The notes: generated by a model not told the origin, from the sequence alone. Positions 16,953 to 25,405 are shown, numbered from the stretch's first letter. The stretch: 64,000 nt of DNA from Bacillus sp. CGMCC 1.16541 (GCF_003184905.1 NZ_QFRU01000008.1:124001-188000), one strand, 5' to 3'. Numbers and translations are program-made.

Positions 16953-17264
16953 TTACCCTTCAGGACAAAATTGATTGATTTTCAAATTGACTCGTTTTCC
17001 TTCCACCAACTCTATCCCTTCACTCTCAAGTGATAACTTTTGAATCTGGAACAATTCGTCGTCGCGTAATGCGATTTCTCCTTTTGCATTCACGACACGA
17101 TGCCACGGAAGCTTGTACTTTTCACTCATTGAATGAAGAATACGCACAACTTGTCTCGCCCCTCTTGGACTGCCGGCTAAAGCAGCAATTTGTCCATACG
17201 TCATCACTTTCCCTTCAGGAATACGCTGGATTACTTGTATCGCTCGTTCTGTAAAACGCTCCAT
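16953..17264 (-). CDS. Alkyltransferase-like (ATL) DNA-damage sensor
   Basis: This 103-residue protein is a single DNA-binding domain homologous to O6-alkylguanine-DNA methyltransferase (MGMT). The helix-turn-helix YGQIAALAGSPRGARQV carries the arginine finger. The active-site motif reads PWHRVV, with tryptophan where active methyltransferases have the reactive cysteine (PCHRVV). Family members with this change (E. coli YbaZ, S. pombe Atl1) bind alkylated guanines, bend the DNA and recruit nucleotide excision repair instead of removing the group. ATG at 17264 is preferred to the GTG two codons upstream, because AAAGGA then sits eight bases away. Confidence 0.9.
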   Translation of the reverse strand: MERFTERAIQVIQRIPEGKVMTYGQIAALAGSPRGARQVVRILHSMSEKYKLPWHRVVNAKGEIALRDDELFQIQKLSLESEGIELVEGKRVNLKINQFCPEG

Positions 17265-17524
17265 TTTCACAGTCCTTTCACTTTTGTCTTATGTAAAATT
17301 TTGTCTCTTCTATTACCATCGTAACATATCCCAAATTGTGATACGATATCTCTTTGCAGACTCTTCTTATGAATATGAAGATGTGCTCTTGCTGTTGTAA
17401 ACCCTACTACTACTACTATTCATCAACAATGATCATTGGTTAAAATAGAGATCATCTGTTAAAAATGAGTAAGGTTTTTCACACTTACTTTGAAAGTTTT
17501 ACGATTTTAATCGGAGGTGATTGT

Positions 17525-18664
17525 TTGAATCGTGCACTAAATAGCTTAAAGAACATACGTAAAAAGCACTTGTTATTTTACATACTCGTTACCTGCTGTT
17601 TTATTAGCTCTATCTTATTTGTAAACAACAATTATGACTTTTACGAGCAGCCAATTGCTAAAGTGACGGAAGCAAAAGTAGCAAAAACAAATGAAGTTGT
17701 AGATATGTACGACAATAAAGATCAGATTTTCACTCAACACCTTATCGCTCAACTAAAAAATGGTGAAAAGAAAGGACAACTTGTTCGTTTAACAAATGAC
17801 TATTCAACCTCTAAAGCTTATGACCAAGAATATCAAATCGGAGATGAACTATTTATAAGCCTTGAGTCAACTTCTAAAAAAGGTGAACAATGGACTGGCA
17901 GCATTAAAGATGTCAAACGTGATAAATATGTCTTAATGGTCTCATGGATTTTCATTTTTATCTTATTACTTGTTGGTAGAAAGCAAGGCTTATTTTCAAT
18001 TGTTAGCTTAGCGATTAATGCGACGTTGCTTTCCTATGCACTAGATGTGTATTTAAAAACGGCTTCGATCAGCTTGTTAGTCGCTTGTAGCATTAGCGCT
18101 ATTTTATTTACTGCGATTTCCTTGTTAATGGTGAATGGCTTTAACGAAAAAACATACGCGGCGATTATTGCGACTTTACTTGGAACCTTCGCATCTCTGT
18201 TGATTACATATGTCGTCATGTTGTTAACAAACGAAAAAGGACTTCAATATGAAGAAATGCAGTTTCTCACTCGTCCTGCTCAAGTGGTGTTTATGGCGGG
18301 AATTTTAATAGGGTCGTTAGGAGCGGTTATGGACGTGGCCATTACGATGTCTTCTTCCATTTTTGGTTTGTATGAAAAGAATAAAAATATCTCATTAAAA
18401 GCACTGAAAACATCAGGAATGGATATCGGCAAAGATATTATGGGGACGATGACGAATATTTTGTTTTTCGTCTATATAAGTGGTTCGATTCCGATGCTTC
18501 TTTTATATTTAAAAAACGGTTCTCCACTTATGTTCACTCTTTCTATGAATTTATCACTTGAAATGGCGCGTGCACTCGCTGGTGGTATCGGAATTGTGTT
18601 AACCATTCCAATTGGAGTATATACGTCTATTTTTTTCATTAATCGAAAGAGGGCGAGATCATGA
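17525..18664 (+). CDS. YibE/F-family membrane protein, first of a pair
   Basis: The 379-residue product has an N-terminal anchor helix (HLLFYILVTCCFISSILFV), an extracytoplasmic beta-rich domain of about 100 residues, and a C-terminal six- to seven-helix YibE/F membrane domain (motif LIGSLGAVMDVAITMSSS). The function of YibE/F proteins is unknown; they resemble transporters. The TTG at 17525 with GGAGGTGA four bases upstream is the likely start; an ATG 60 bases earlier has no ribosome site. It overlaps the paralogous gene downstream by four bases. Confidence 0.82.
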   Translation: MNRALNSLKNIRKKHLLFYILVTCCFISSILFVNNNYDFYEQPIAKVTEAKVAKTNEVVDMYDNKDQIFTQHLIAQLKNGEKKGQLVRLTNDYSTSKAYDQEYQIGDELFISLESTSKKGEQWTGSIKDVKRDKYVLMVSWIFIFILLLVGRKQGLFSIVSLAINATLLSYALDVYLKTASISLLVACSISAILFTAISLLMVNGFNEKTYAAIIATLLGTFASLLITYVVMLLTNEKGLQYEEMQFLTRPAQVVFMAGILIGSLGAVMDVAITMSSSIFGLYEKNKNISLKALKTSGMDIGKDIMGTMTNILFFVYISGSIPMLLLYLKNGSPLMFTLSMNLSLEMARALAGGIGIVLTIPIGVYTSIFFINRKRARS

Positions 18665-19449
18665 ATGTATTTGTATGTTTAGCAGCTATTTTATTTTTCT
18701 TCATGGTTTTAGTTGGTGGACAAAAAGGGATGCGCTCGTTTATCGCTTTATTTTTAAATTTCGGGGTGCTTTTTCTGACCATTTTTGTGATGGGAGATCC
18801 TACGACAAATCCCATCATCGTTACACTCATTGCATGTGCAGTCATTAGCTGTATCAGTTTATTTTATATTAGTGAACTGAACATAAAAACGATCTCAGCT
18901 TTCATTTCGACGATCATCTCTTTTGCGATTTTGCTATTTTTTATCCTTGTTGTAACGGACATTGCGAGTATTCAAGGATTTGGTGAAGAAGAAATCGAAG
19001 AACTAAGTATTTTCTCACCTTACATCGGAATTGATTTCGTTAAAATAGGAGCGTCCGTCATCATTATGAGCACGATTGGTGCCATTGTGGATTTAGCCAT
19101 CTCCATTTCTTCTCCTATGAAAGAGATGATGCTTCACTATCCAACAAGTAGCAGAAAAGATTTAGTTAAATTCGGAATAAGCATTGGTAGAGACATACTA
19201 GGCACGAGTACCAATACTTTATTTTTCGCCTTTTTTGGGAGTTATTTAGGATTACTGATTTGGTTTAAAGACTTGTCTTATACAACCGGTGAAATTATGA
19301 ATTCAAAAGTATTTAGTGCTGAAATGATTACTCTCCTTTGTTCAGGTATTGGGGTAGCGTTGACCATTCCCATTACCGCTTGGGTTACAGCTTATGTATT
19401 AGTAAAGGACCGAGCCAAACAGCAACACGTACACGATAAAACAAATTAA
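18661..19449 (+). CDS. YibE/F-family membrane protein, second of a pair
   Basis: This 262-residue protein is nearly all membrane and is paralogous to the C-terminal half of the preceding protein; compare GAIVDLAISISSPMKEM with GAVMDVAITMSSSIFGL. Both share the GRDILGTSTNTLFF / GKDIMGTMTNILFF element. Translational overlap (ATGA) and complementary size suggest a heteromeric membrane complex. It lacks the soluble N-terminal domain of its partner. A weak hairpin follows at 19459-19508. Confidence 0.82.
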   Translation: MNVFVCLAAILFFFMVLVGGQKGMRSFIALFLNFGVLFLTIFVMGDPTTNPIIVTLIACAVISCISLFYISELNIKTISAFISTIISFAILLFFILVVTDIASIQGFGEEEIEELSIFSPYIGIDFVKIGASVIIMSTIGAIVDLAISISSPMKEMMLHYPTSSRKDLVKFGISIGRDILGTSTNTLFFAFFGSYLGLLIWFKDLSYTTGEIMNSKVFSAEMITLLCSGIGVALTIPITAWVTAYVLVKDRAKQQHVHDKTN

Positions 19450-19458
19450 TTTCACAAT

Positions 19459-19508
19459 TATGCCTTGCTTGTTCCATTCCATCATACGGATGAGCAGCAA
19501 GGCATGGT
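19459..19508 (+). terminator. Weak hairpin after the YibE/F pair
   Basis: TGCCTTGCT pairs with AGCAAGGCA over a long loop, with few T residues after it. Confidence 0.4.
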
Positions 19509-19534
19509 TGTTTATCAACTATACTTATTTGTTA

Positions 19535-20305
19535 CTACGCTTTATTCACGTACACAATCCAACCGTACATATGACGAAGCTTTTGTGCAGCTGCTTCAGC
19601 GTCATTTTTTTCAGCAAATGTACCCGTTATCATACGGTAACGTGTACCTCCGTCTGTTTGTTCTTCTTTTTTATATACAATCCATTGAAATTGATTTTTC
19701 ACTCTGTTCATTGCTGCCGTTACCTCTTGGATTGTCTCAAATGTCCCTGTCATCAGTCGATATAACTCGACTTCAGATTGAACAGGTTGTGTAGGTGCTG
19801 GCGTTGGGGTTGGATTGTACGGAATGGCACCGGGTGGTTTCACACCTGCGCGAAGCTTAGCAGTCGTTAGTCCGAATGTATATTGAAAATGAGGTTTATC
19901 AACAAAGCTTTTCCATGCTCCCCCCCACTCTAATCCTAATGCTTGTCCTAGGCGTCCCACAATATCATAACTTGACCCGCTCCAAATCGGTTTACGATCT
20001 ACATTAAAGACCGCGATATCAAACGCTAATCCGTAATTGTGCATCGAGTAACCAGGTTGAGCATTTGTAACCCGTTGAGCTTTTAGATCTCCATACTCCA
20101 CTCCATTATACTTATAACTTGCACGACCTTGTCCATATAGCTTCGCTTGTTCTGTTAGTGAGCGATATCCACTCGTAACCGCAATGTAAATATCATTGGC
20201 ATATGCTTGATTGACTAATTGAATCGCCTTTGACGCCACATACGGATGAACACCTTCTAATGCTTTTTTTGACCTTTCTAGTAAATAAACTAATAGTGTA
20301 CTCAA
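19535..20305 (-). CDS. M15-family peptidoglycan peptidase with SPOR-like C-terminus
   Basis: The 256-residue protein has an M15 (VanY/CwlK/endolysin type) zinc peptidase domain at residues about 1-155, with the metal motif SMHNYGLAFDI and the second histidine in DKPHFQYTF. A Pro/Thr linker (about 158-175) leads to a C-terminal pair of beta-alpha units (LMTGTFETIQEVTAAMNRV; MITGTFAEKNDAEAAAQKL) of SPOR type that would bind glycan strands. There is no signal peptide, so export must use a holin, mother-cell lysis or another route. It could be a phage-derived endolysin or a mother-cell enzyme. The TTG start has AGGAGGG eight bases upstream. No other phage gene is near. Confidence 0.85.
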   Translation of the reverse strand: MSTLLVYLLERSKKALEGVHPYVASKAIQLVNQAYANDIYIAVTSGYRSLTEQAKLYGQGRASYKYNGVEYGDLKAQRVTNAQPGYSMHNYGLAFDIAVFNVDRKPIWSGSSYDIVGRLGQALGLEWGGAWKSFVDKPHFQYTFGLTTAKLRAGVKPPGAIPYNPTPTPAPTQPVQSEVELYRLMTGTFETIQEVTAAMNRVKNQFQWIVYKKEEQTDGGTRYRMITGTFAEKNDAEAAAQKLRHMYGWIVYVNKA

Positions 20306-20394
20306 AGATAAATCCCTCCTATTCTAGTATATGAAAAGAAGAGAGAAAGGTTTGGGGAAATTGCCTATAGTGCTTAACTACTTGTTCGTTTTAA

Positions 20395-21108
20395 TCACCC
20401 TTCTTGCACTATCTTTGCTTCGCGATGCCATTTTAATAAGTCGAGTGTGAAATCTTGATGATGTTTATATGTGTTTTTTACGACCTTCACTACGTGTCCA
20501 CTATCTAAAAACAATACACGACTAGCAAGTTCAGCCGCTACATCCATCATATGAGTAGAGAAAATGACAATGCTTCCTTCCCTTTTAATTTGTTGGATAA
20601 TTTCTATAAATCTTGTAATCCAATACGGATCTAATCCATTTGTTGGCTCATCTAATAAGATTACGTTAGATTTTGGTAAAAGAGCTTGTCCTAAAAGCAA
20701 CCTTTGCTTCATCCCTTTAGAAAGCTGGTGCACAAGCACGTCTTGTTTATCTTTAAGACCGACAATATGCAACACTTCTTCTACCCTTTCCTTTGATATT
20801 TTTCGAATTTTTGCATAAAAAGATAAAAATTCTTTTACCTTTAAATAGCCCTGAGCATGAAAATCATCTGGCATAAACGAAACGCGTTGTAAATACTGAT
20901 GACGATTTTTCTCTAGTGAAATATCATCTAACCTAATCTGACCGCTAGACAACGATGCACTCCCCGACAGCAAACTTAGCAATGTGCTTTTACCTGCGCC
21001 GTTTCCTCCACAAAGAACGATACACTCTCCACTAGTTGCGGTAAATGTTAAAGGAGTTAACGCGTGATGATGCTTATAGCTTTTTGATACAGAATCGACA
21101 ACATACAT
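20395..21108 (-). CDS. nosF: NosF-like ABC transporter ATPase
   Basis: This 237-residue ATPase is the energy unit of the NosDFY copper/sulfur maturation transporter. Walker A is GGNGAGKST, the signature is LSKGMKQR and Walker B is VILLDEPTNGLD, with a switch histidine in IFSTHMMD. It shares one base with the end of nosY (TAATG). AGGAGG precedes the ATG. In nos clusters it powers transfer to the periplasmic NosD. No nosZ is visible here, so the client is unknown. Confidence 0.85.
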   Translation of the reverse strand: MYVVDSVSKSYKHHHALTPLTFTATSGECIVLCGGNGAGKSTLLSLLSGSASLSSGQIRLDDISLEKNRHQYLQRVSFMPDDFHAQGYLKVKEFLSFYAKIRKISKERVEEVLHIVGLKDKQDVLVHQLSKGMKQRLLLGQALLPKSNVILLDEPTNGLDPYWITRFIEIIQQIKREGSIVIFSTHMMDVAAELASRVLFLDSGHVVKVVKNTYKHHQDFTLDLLKWHREAKIVQEG

Positions 21109-21923
21109 TACTTTAGCCTCCTTTTCGTTAATTGTTTATCAGCTACTAACACACTAATGAATAACGCAACAATCATATAATAAAGAAGACTAAATGAGGA
21201 AAGAATGGGCTGCTGAAATTGTTCTACTAAACCGTCGTATGCTTGTCCAAATACAGCCCCTCCACCTAACTGTACCACAAACATTAGGCGCAAAAATTCC
21301 GCTGGATTTATAAATAAAAGAGCCTTTACTATGACACCTAACCAGGAGTATGGAACAAAATTTAACGTGCTGACTAATACAGTCGGCCAAAGCATAATGA
21401 GAAAGAACCAAACAAAAACGCAAAAGGAAAGCGCCTGCCACTTTGAAGAAACAAATGTTCCAATCACAATCCCTATGAGTAAAAAGAACAGCAATAAGCC
21501 AATCGAAAACAAATACAGCATGATCATCCATTTAACTGAAAGAGATATCCCCATTACTAATCCAATCAATAAGCTCAATCCATAGCTAAATGTAAATATA
21601 AGCGTTTGAGCAAGGATTTGACCCATGATTTTTCCTACAACATAAAAAATCGGCGAAAGAGGATACGTGCTTACTAATCGAAACTGTCCATTTTCCATTT
21701 CATTCGCAATAGAGAAAGCCCCGTTAATGAGCATAAATAATGGGATAATGTAAAGAAGTAGATTCATAACAGTCCCTGTGATATGCGTATATCCACTTAT
21801 TGAAGGAGATGTACTCTGTAGTAAAAATAGAAAAAACGTAATAACCGTCCACATACTGATAAAAGCATAATAGGTTCGTTGCCTAAGCACTAAACGAATT
21901 TCTGCTTGTGCTATATTCCACAT
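21108..21923 (-). CDS. nosY: NosY-like ABC permease
   Basis: This 271-residue, six-helix permease of the ABC-2 type is paired with the NosF-like ATPase. The start is the ATG at 21923 (MWNIAQAEIRL) with GGGAGGCG upstream; the open frame extends 14 codons further into IS-derived sequence, which is not part of the protein. EMENGQFRLVSTYPLSP is the cytoplasmic coupling segment. The gene is separated from nosL by a terminator and an IS right-end relic, so it may have lost its original co-transcription with nosDL. Confidence 0.82.
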   Translation of the reverse strand: MWNIAQAEIRLVLRQRTYYAFISMWTVITFFLFLLQSTSPSISGYTHITGTVMNLLLYIIPLFMLINGAFSIANEMENGQFRLVSTYPLSPIFYVVGKIMGQILAQTLIFTFSYGLSLLIGLVMGISLSVKWMIMLYLFSIGLLLFFLLIGIVIGTFVSSKWQALSFCVFVWFFLIMLWPTVLVSTLNFVPYSWLGVIVKALLFINPAEFLRLMFVVQLGGGAVFGQAYDGLVEQFQQPILSSFSLLYYMIVALFISVLVADKQLTKRRLK

Positions 21924-21950
21924 AACGCGCCTCCCATTAAACTTCATTTC

Positions 21951-22112
21951 TGGAACTGCTCCCACTTAACACTGTTATGAGCTGTTTGAAGTGGGAGCTT
22001 CCTAAGAACACCAACCTAAACAGTTAGGTATAGATTAGGCGATTCATCCCCCGCCTACTCATTCGGCTTGATCTTTCTCATTCCTTGAGCTAAGGGGTCT
22101 TCTCGCCTAAAA
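21951..22112 (-). mobile_element. Orphan IS200/IS605-type right end / reRNA relic
   Basis: GCTCCCACTT (21958-21967) and AAGTGGGAGC (21989-21998) form the terminal foldback. The minus-strand order AGGAAGCTCCCACTTC, then the hairpin, then GCAGTTC parallels the right end of the intact element at 9316. The upstream segment (GTAGGCGGGGGATGAATCGC around 22040-22060) resembles an omega-RNA scaffold. No tnpA or tnpB remains. It sits exactly between nosL and nosY. Confidence 0.65.
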
Positions 22113-22114
22113 TG

Positions 22115-22161
22115 ATAAAAAAGCAAGCACCCAATATTGGATTGGGCACTTCTGCTTTTTA
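22115..22161 (-). terminator. Terminator after nosL
   Basis: Read on the minus strand, GCAGAAGTGCCCAATCC and GGGTGCTTGC pair around ATAT-rich sequence and end in six T residues. Confidence 0.75.
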
Positions 22162-22680
22162 TTATTTATGGCTATGACTATCTTCTTCTTTGTCTTTATG
22201 TTCATGACTATGTTTATGATCTCCATGAGCTTTGTTCATTTTCCATTCATGATCATGTAAATCGTCAAATGATAATACCTTTGTATCATATTTCTCAGCA
22301 AAATCCTCTGCTTCTTTTTTATTTTTAAACGAAACAACATGGTAAGACATTGGTGTTTCAATCTTTTCATCGTAAACATACATTGCTTTTTCTCGTTCAA
22401 TCCATTCTTTGTCATGGTAATCTCGCACAAAGCTACCAGCTATTTTTTCATCTTTGTTTTCATTTATCCATCTATACATGCAACCAATATCGTCAAAGAC
22501 AAGAGATTGTTTGTTTTCTAACACAATTTGTGTAGCAAATTGATTATCCATCACAGCCATGTTACACACTTCACATACATCTGTTTTCTCATTAATCGCT
22601 CTCGGCTTCACAGTCGATCCGCATGCACTTACAACCAATAACATCAGGCTTACCATCATCATTATCACTATTTTTTTCAC
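22162..22680 (-). CDS. nosL: NosL-like copper-binding lipoprotein
   Basis: This 172-residue lipoprotein has the lipobox VVSACG after a hydrophobic signal. The mature part carries the copper-binding motif CEVCNMAVMD and the family element VFDDIGCMYRW, and ends in a His-rich tail (repeated HSHEHK-like segments). NosL proteins deliver Cu(I) during assembly of nitrous-oxide reductase. The GTG start at 22680 follows GGAGGAATTAACT; the upstream in-frame ATG would give an odd extension. It follows nosD by two bases. Confidence 0.88.
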   Translation of the reverse strand: MKKIVIMMMVSLMLLVVSACGSTVKPRAINEKTDVCEVCNMAVMDNQFATQIVLENKQSLVFDDIGCMYRWINENKDEKIAGSFVRDYHDKEWIEREKAMYVYDEKIETPMSYHVVSFKNKKEAEDFAEKYDTKVLSFDDLHDHEWKMNKAHGDHKHSHEHKDKEEDSHSHK

Positions 22681-22682
22681 AG

Positions 22683-23957
22683 TTAATTCCTCCATTTCCT
22701 GAAACCAATCATACTAACAGCCATCATACTCAAGCTTACAAATAAAATAGTAAGAAGATGCTGTTTAGAATGGCTGTCTTTATTTGTTGTCATTGTAGTC
22801 ATTAAAGGCTCATCATCTGATAGCACAAGGTGATCAGGGCTCTTTAACATCGATTGTAAAATTGTCATACCAGGAGATTGAAAGAACAGTTGATATTCAG
22901 GAACTCGATTCGTCAGCAAAAGAAAAAAAGGATCTGCTTTAAATGCCAAATCATTCATACCATCCTGATTCAAGTCTACCTTTGCCCCTTCATCCCAATA
23001 GTTTCTCTTTAAATCATTGCCGTTACTATTAATCTCTTGAACACCGCTTACATTTCCTAAAAAAGTATTCATATGAATCTCATTGTCCACCGCATTTTGC
23101 AGCTGTAGACCTATAAAATTAGACGTAACTACATTATTAGACATGTAATTATGGTTGGATTTTTCAATCTTTATACCAATTCGATTACTTGAAAATACAT
23201 TGTGTTGAACAGTGGTATCATCTGCATTGAATAACTGTAAACCATAAGAATGAACATGACTTTTATTATCATCAAACGTATTATCCGTTACAGTCGTACC
23301 TTTAGTCTCCATAATCATCGCTCCAATAACGTTATGAGTTGAATGATTACCTTTTAACGTTAAATTCTCAGAGAACATAAGATGGAAGCCATATCTAGAT
23401 TGTCGAACTGTATTGTTCCTGAACATATTTTGATGACTATTTTCAATATAAAAACCATCTAACACATGAGAAATCGTATGATGCTCTAGGTGATTTGAAG
23501 AAGAGTTCGTCAGTAACACGCCATGATGTGATTCTTCCCCCTTAATCGAAACGGAAGATAACTTGTTCTCACTCGCATCGTTAAGATGAATACCTAAAGA
23601 TTTAGTCTCGATGTTTACATTTTTAATACGGTGATTTATTCCCTCAACTAATATAGCTGTATCTTTCACCGCCTCTGCTTTTTGCTGTACATGTATTCCC
23701 TTTAAAGTTACACCTTGTCCTGTTACTTTTATGACATATGGACCGTTCCCTTGTATCTTTGTTCCTTCTTTACCGCGAAGTGTAATTGGTTTTGAGATTA
23801 ACACAGGACCTTTATAAATTCTTCCTTTTAGTTCTATCGTTTCTCCTTCATCAGCTTGATCAATTACTTCTTGCAACTCTGTAGCTGCTTGAGCATGAAA
23901 AACAAAAAAACTCCAACATAAAGAAGTTAATATGAATACATATGTACACTTTTTCAT
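22683..23957 (-). CDS. nosD: NosD-like periplasmic parallel beta-helix protein
   Basis: The 424-residue protein begins with a Sec signal (cleavage after HAQAA), then a right-handed parallel beta-helix of CASH/PbH1 repeats (many N-x-I/V strands such as NHRIKNVNIET and DNEIHMNTFLGN). It ends in a single C-terminal helix and basic anchor (MAVSMIGFRKWRN). NosD supports copper-site maturation of N2O reductase together with NosF and NosY. It is first in the nosD-nosL pair, and the expected nosZ is not upstream; the 374 bases beyond are non-coding. Confidence 0.87.
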   Translation of the reverse strand: MKKCTYVFILTSLCWSFFVFHAQAATELQEVIDQADEGETIELKGRIYKGPVLISKPITLRGKEGTKIQGNGPYVIKVTGQGVTLKGIHVQQKAEAVKDTAILVEGINHRIKNVNIETKSLGIHLNDASENKLSSVSIKGEESHHGVLLTNSSSNHLEHHTISHVLDGFYIENSHQNMFRNNTVRQSRYGFHLMFSENLTLKGNHSTHNVIGAMIMETKGTTVTDNTFDDNKSHVHSYGLQLFNADDTTVQHNVFSSNRIGIKIEKSNHNYMSNNVVTSNFIGLQLQNAVDNEIHMNTFLGNVSGVQEINSNGNDLKRNYWDEGAKVDLNQDGMNDLAFKADPFFLLLTNRVPEYQLFFQSPGMTILQSMLKSPDHLVLSDDEPLMTTMTTNKDSHSKQHLLTILFVSLSMMAVSMIGFRKWRN

Positions 23958-24248
23958 CTATTTAAAGTTGTCATTTGCTTCATGACAATGCACCCTCCCT
24001 ATCCTCGTAAATGTCATTTTATGAACCCTTCATCTCTACCGATTTGACTATAACGTCCAATTGTGAAATAAAAATGAGATTTTCTTGAAGTTTTTTAAAA
24101 CATTTCTTCGCTTGTATGACAAAAAAGAGGGTAGGACGTAACGGAATGATTTCTTCCTAAAAACGAACAATGACTTTTTGATGATCGTTCGATTACAGAA
24201 CAAGTTTCTTTCATTCCACTATTCTCTTAAACTTACTTTTCAAACAAA
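23958..24248. other. nosD upstream region with an inverted repeat
   Basis: TTGTCAT (23968-23974) and ATGACAA (23982-23988) form a perfect inverted repeat with a seven-base gap, immediately before nosD. It could be an operator; it does not match FNR or Fur consensus well. The rest of the region holds no ORF that I can support. Confidence 0.5.
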
Positions 24249-24293
24249 TAAAAACACCCGAACGATTAAGAGTATAAAACTCACGCTCGGGTA
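24249..24293 (-). terminator. Terminator of the 24.3-25.3 kb operon
   Basis: On the minus strand ACCCGAGCG and CGTTCGGGT pair with a long loop and are followed by five T residues. Confidence 0.7.
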
Positions 24294-24331
24294 GATGATC
24301 AACCGAAAGACTTATGACTCAGCCTCTTCCT

Positions 24332-24823
24332 TCAATCAATTAAAACTTCTTTCTTATAAGAAAAACCTAACGAATAGTAGTGAATCGTCACTTGATGAAT
24401 TTTTTCATGATGCTGCACAGTGATTGCATATGAAGGCTCACTTTCGGTCGCGGTGTTGTTGTTAAATTTTTCTAATTGTGTAGAAGGTGCTGTCTCTGTT
24501 TTAATTGCCACATTTTGCACTTCTTGAATGCGATAAGCTTTTGCTTCTTCTTCTCCATACTCCTGTGCAATCATAAAGCCTTCTAATGGATTGCTTACTT
24601 GCATATAGAGATGCTTTGGCTCTTCATGATTATTGACAAACACATCGACCACTTGAATCTCACCAAATCGATTTTCATTTCCGACCTCAATGGCAACAAC
24701 AGTTCGATCGGTATTGCTCATAATAGCTCCACTCACAAGCGGATGGTTTCCTTTTACATAAACAGCAAAACAACCTAATACACCTAAAAACACAACGATG
24801 ATAATAAGGACCCACTTTTTCAT
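24332..24823 (-). CDS. Signal-anchored extracytoplasmic protein of unknown function
   Basis: The 163-residue product (start MKKWVLIIIVVFLGVLG) has one N-terminal anchor helix followed by a soluble, mainly beta domain. The start codon overlaps the upstream stop (ATGA), which argues against the much longer open frame. A cluster of His and Tyr near the C-terminus (QVTIHYYSLGFSYKK) is notable but not diagnostic. It is the last gene of a three-gene set (25074, 24820, 24332). No family recognised. Confidence 0.65.
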   Translation of the reverse strand: MKKWVLIIIVVFLGVLGCFAVYVKGNHPLVSGAIMSNTDRTVVAIEVGNENRFGEIQVVDVFVNNHEEPKHLYMQVSNPLEGFMIAQEYGEEEAKAYRIQEVQNVAIKTETAPSTQLEKFNNNTATESEPSYAITVQHHEKIHQVTIHYYSLGFSYKKEVLID

Positions 24824-25050
24824 GTCGTCTTCTCTTCTTTTAAAATGAAGACGATGCCAATTCCAGCTAATGCGATACTCACAAACATTGGAATAAGACT
24901 CATTTCTAAAAGAGCAGTCCCAAACTTTCCGTATCGTGAATCCCACTCATATAGCTGCGATGAGTAAGTGGCTGTTGCGACAAATGTGAAGCAGAATAAG
25001 ATGATACCTCCAATTATACTAATGCCTCCAATTAGCATATTTCTCATCAT
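24820..25050 (-). CDS. Two-helix membrane protein of unknown function
   Basis: The 76-residue protein starts MMRNMLIGGISIIGGIIL with AAAGGAG upstream. Two hydrophobic segments (residues about 5-27 and 52-70) flank a polar extracytoplasmic loop (TYSSQLYEWDSRYGKFG). It is translationally coupled to the next gene by a four-base overlap. No family recognised. Confidence 0.65.
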   Translation of the reverse strand: MMRNMLIGGISIIGGIILFCFTFVATATYSSQLYEWDSRYGKFGTALLEMSLIPMFVSIALAGIGIVFILKEEKTT

Positions 25051-25073
25051 TTCACTCCTTTTCGTAACGACGT

Positions 25074-25337
25074 TCATCCTTTACTTTCTTTGTCTTGATA
25101 TTGAATCATTTGTTTTAATCGATCTACATCTTCTTCTCCAATGACTCGCACATCATATTGATGTTTCTCAAATGAAAAGCCTGTTCCCACTAGAAAAAGG
25201 GCACTATCATACTTACACTTCCCTTTCGCTATTTCTTCATGTTTACGGCCTTCACTGTTAAACTATTCCATTTGTAAATAAAGGGTTTTACCTGTTTCTC
25301 TACAACTTCTACAAAACTTTTCAAAAACTTCATTCAT
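25074..25337 (-). pseudogene. 87-codon gene interrupted by an in-frame TAG
   Basis: ATG at 25335-25337 (AGGAAG nine bases upstream) opens MNEVFEKFCRSCRETGKTLY. TAG stands at 25263-25265, after 24 codons. The frame then continues 62 codons (including YDSALFLVGTGFSFEKHQYD and VRVIGEEDVDRLKQMIQYQD) to TGA at 25074-25076. The composition on both sides is protein-like and the downstream gene follows after 23 bases, so this was the first gene of the operon. One base change would restore it. Confidence 0.55.
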
Positions 25338-25405
25338 TTTTCACAGCTTCCTATTACGATTCATTCTTGAAAACGCTCTAATTTATACATAAAGGAGACA
25401 GCAAA

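Noticed and set aside
19535-20305. Prophage region hypothesis around the M15 peptidase
   Set aside because: No holin, portal, terminase, integrase or att-like repeat is present within 10 kb on either side.
24053-24075. Possible FNR box (TTGTGA half site) upstream of nosD
   Set aside because: The second half site does not match and the position is over 90 bases from the start codon; the closer TTGTCAT/ATGACAA repeat is more convincing.
23958-24331. Looked for a nosZ or cytochrome gene upstream of nosD
   Set aside because: All frames are closed by frequent stops and no copper-site motif is seen.
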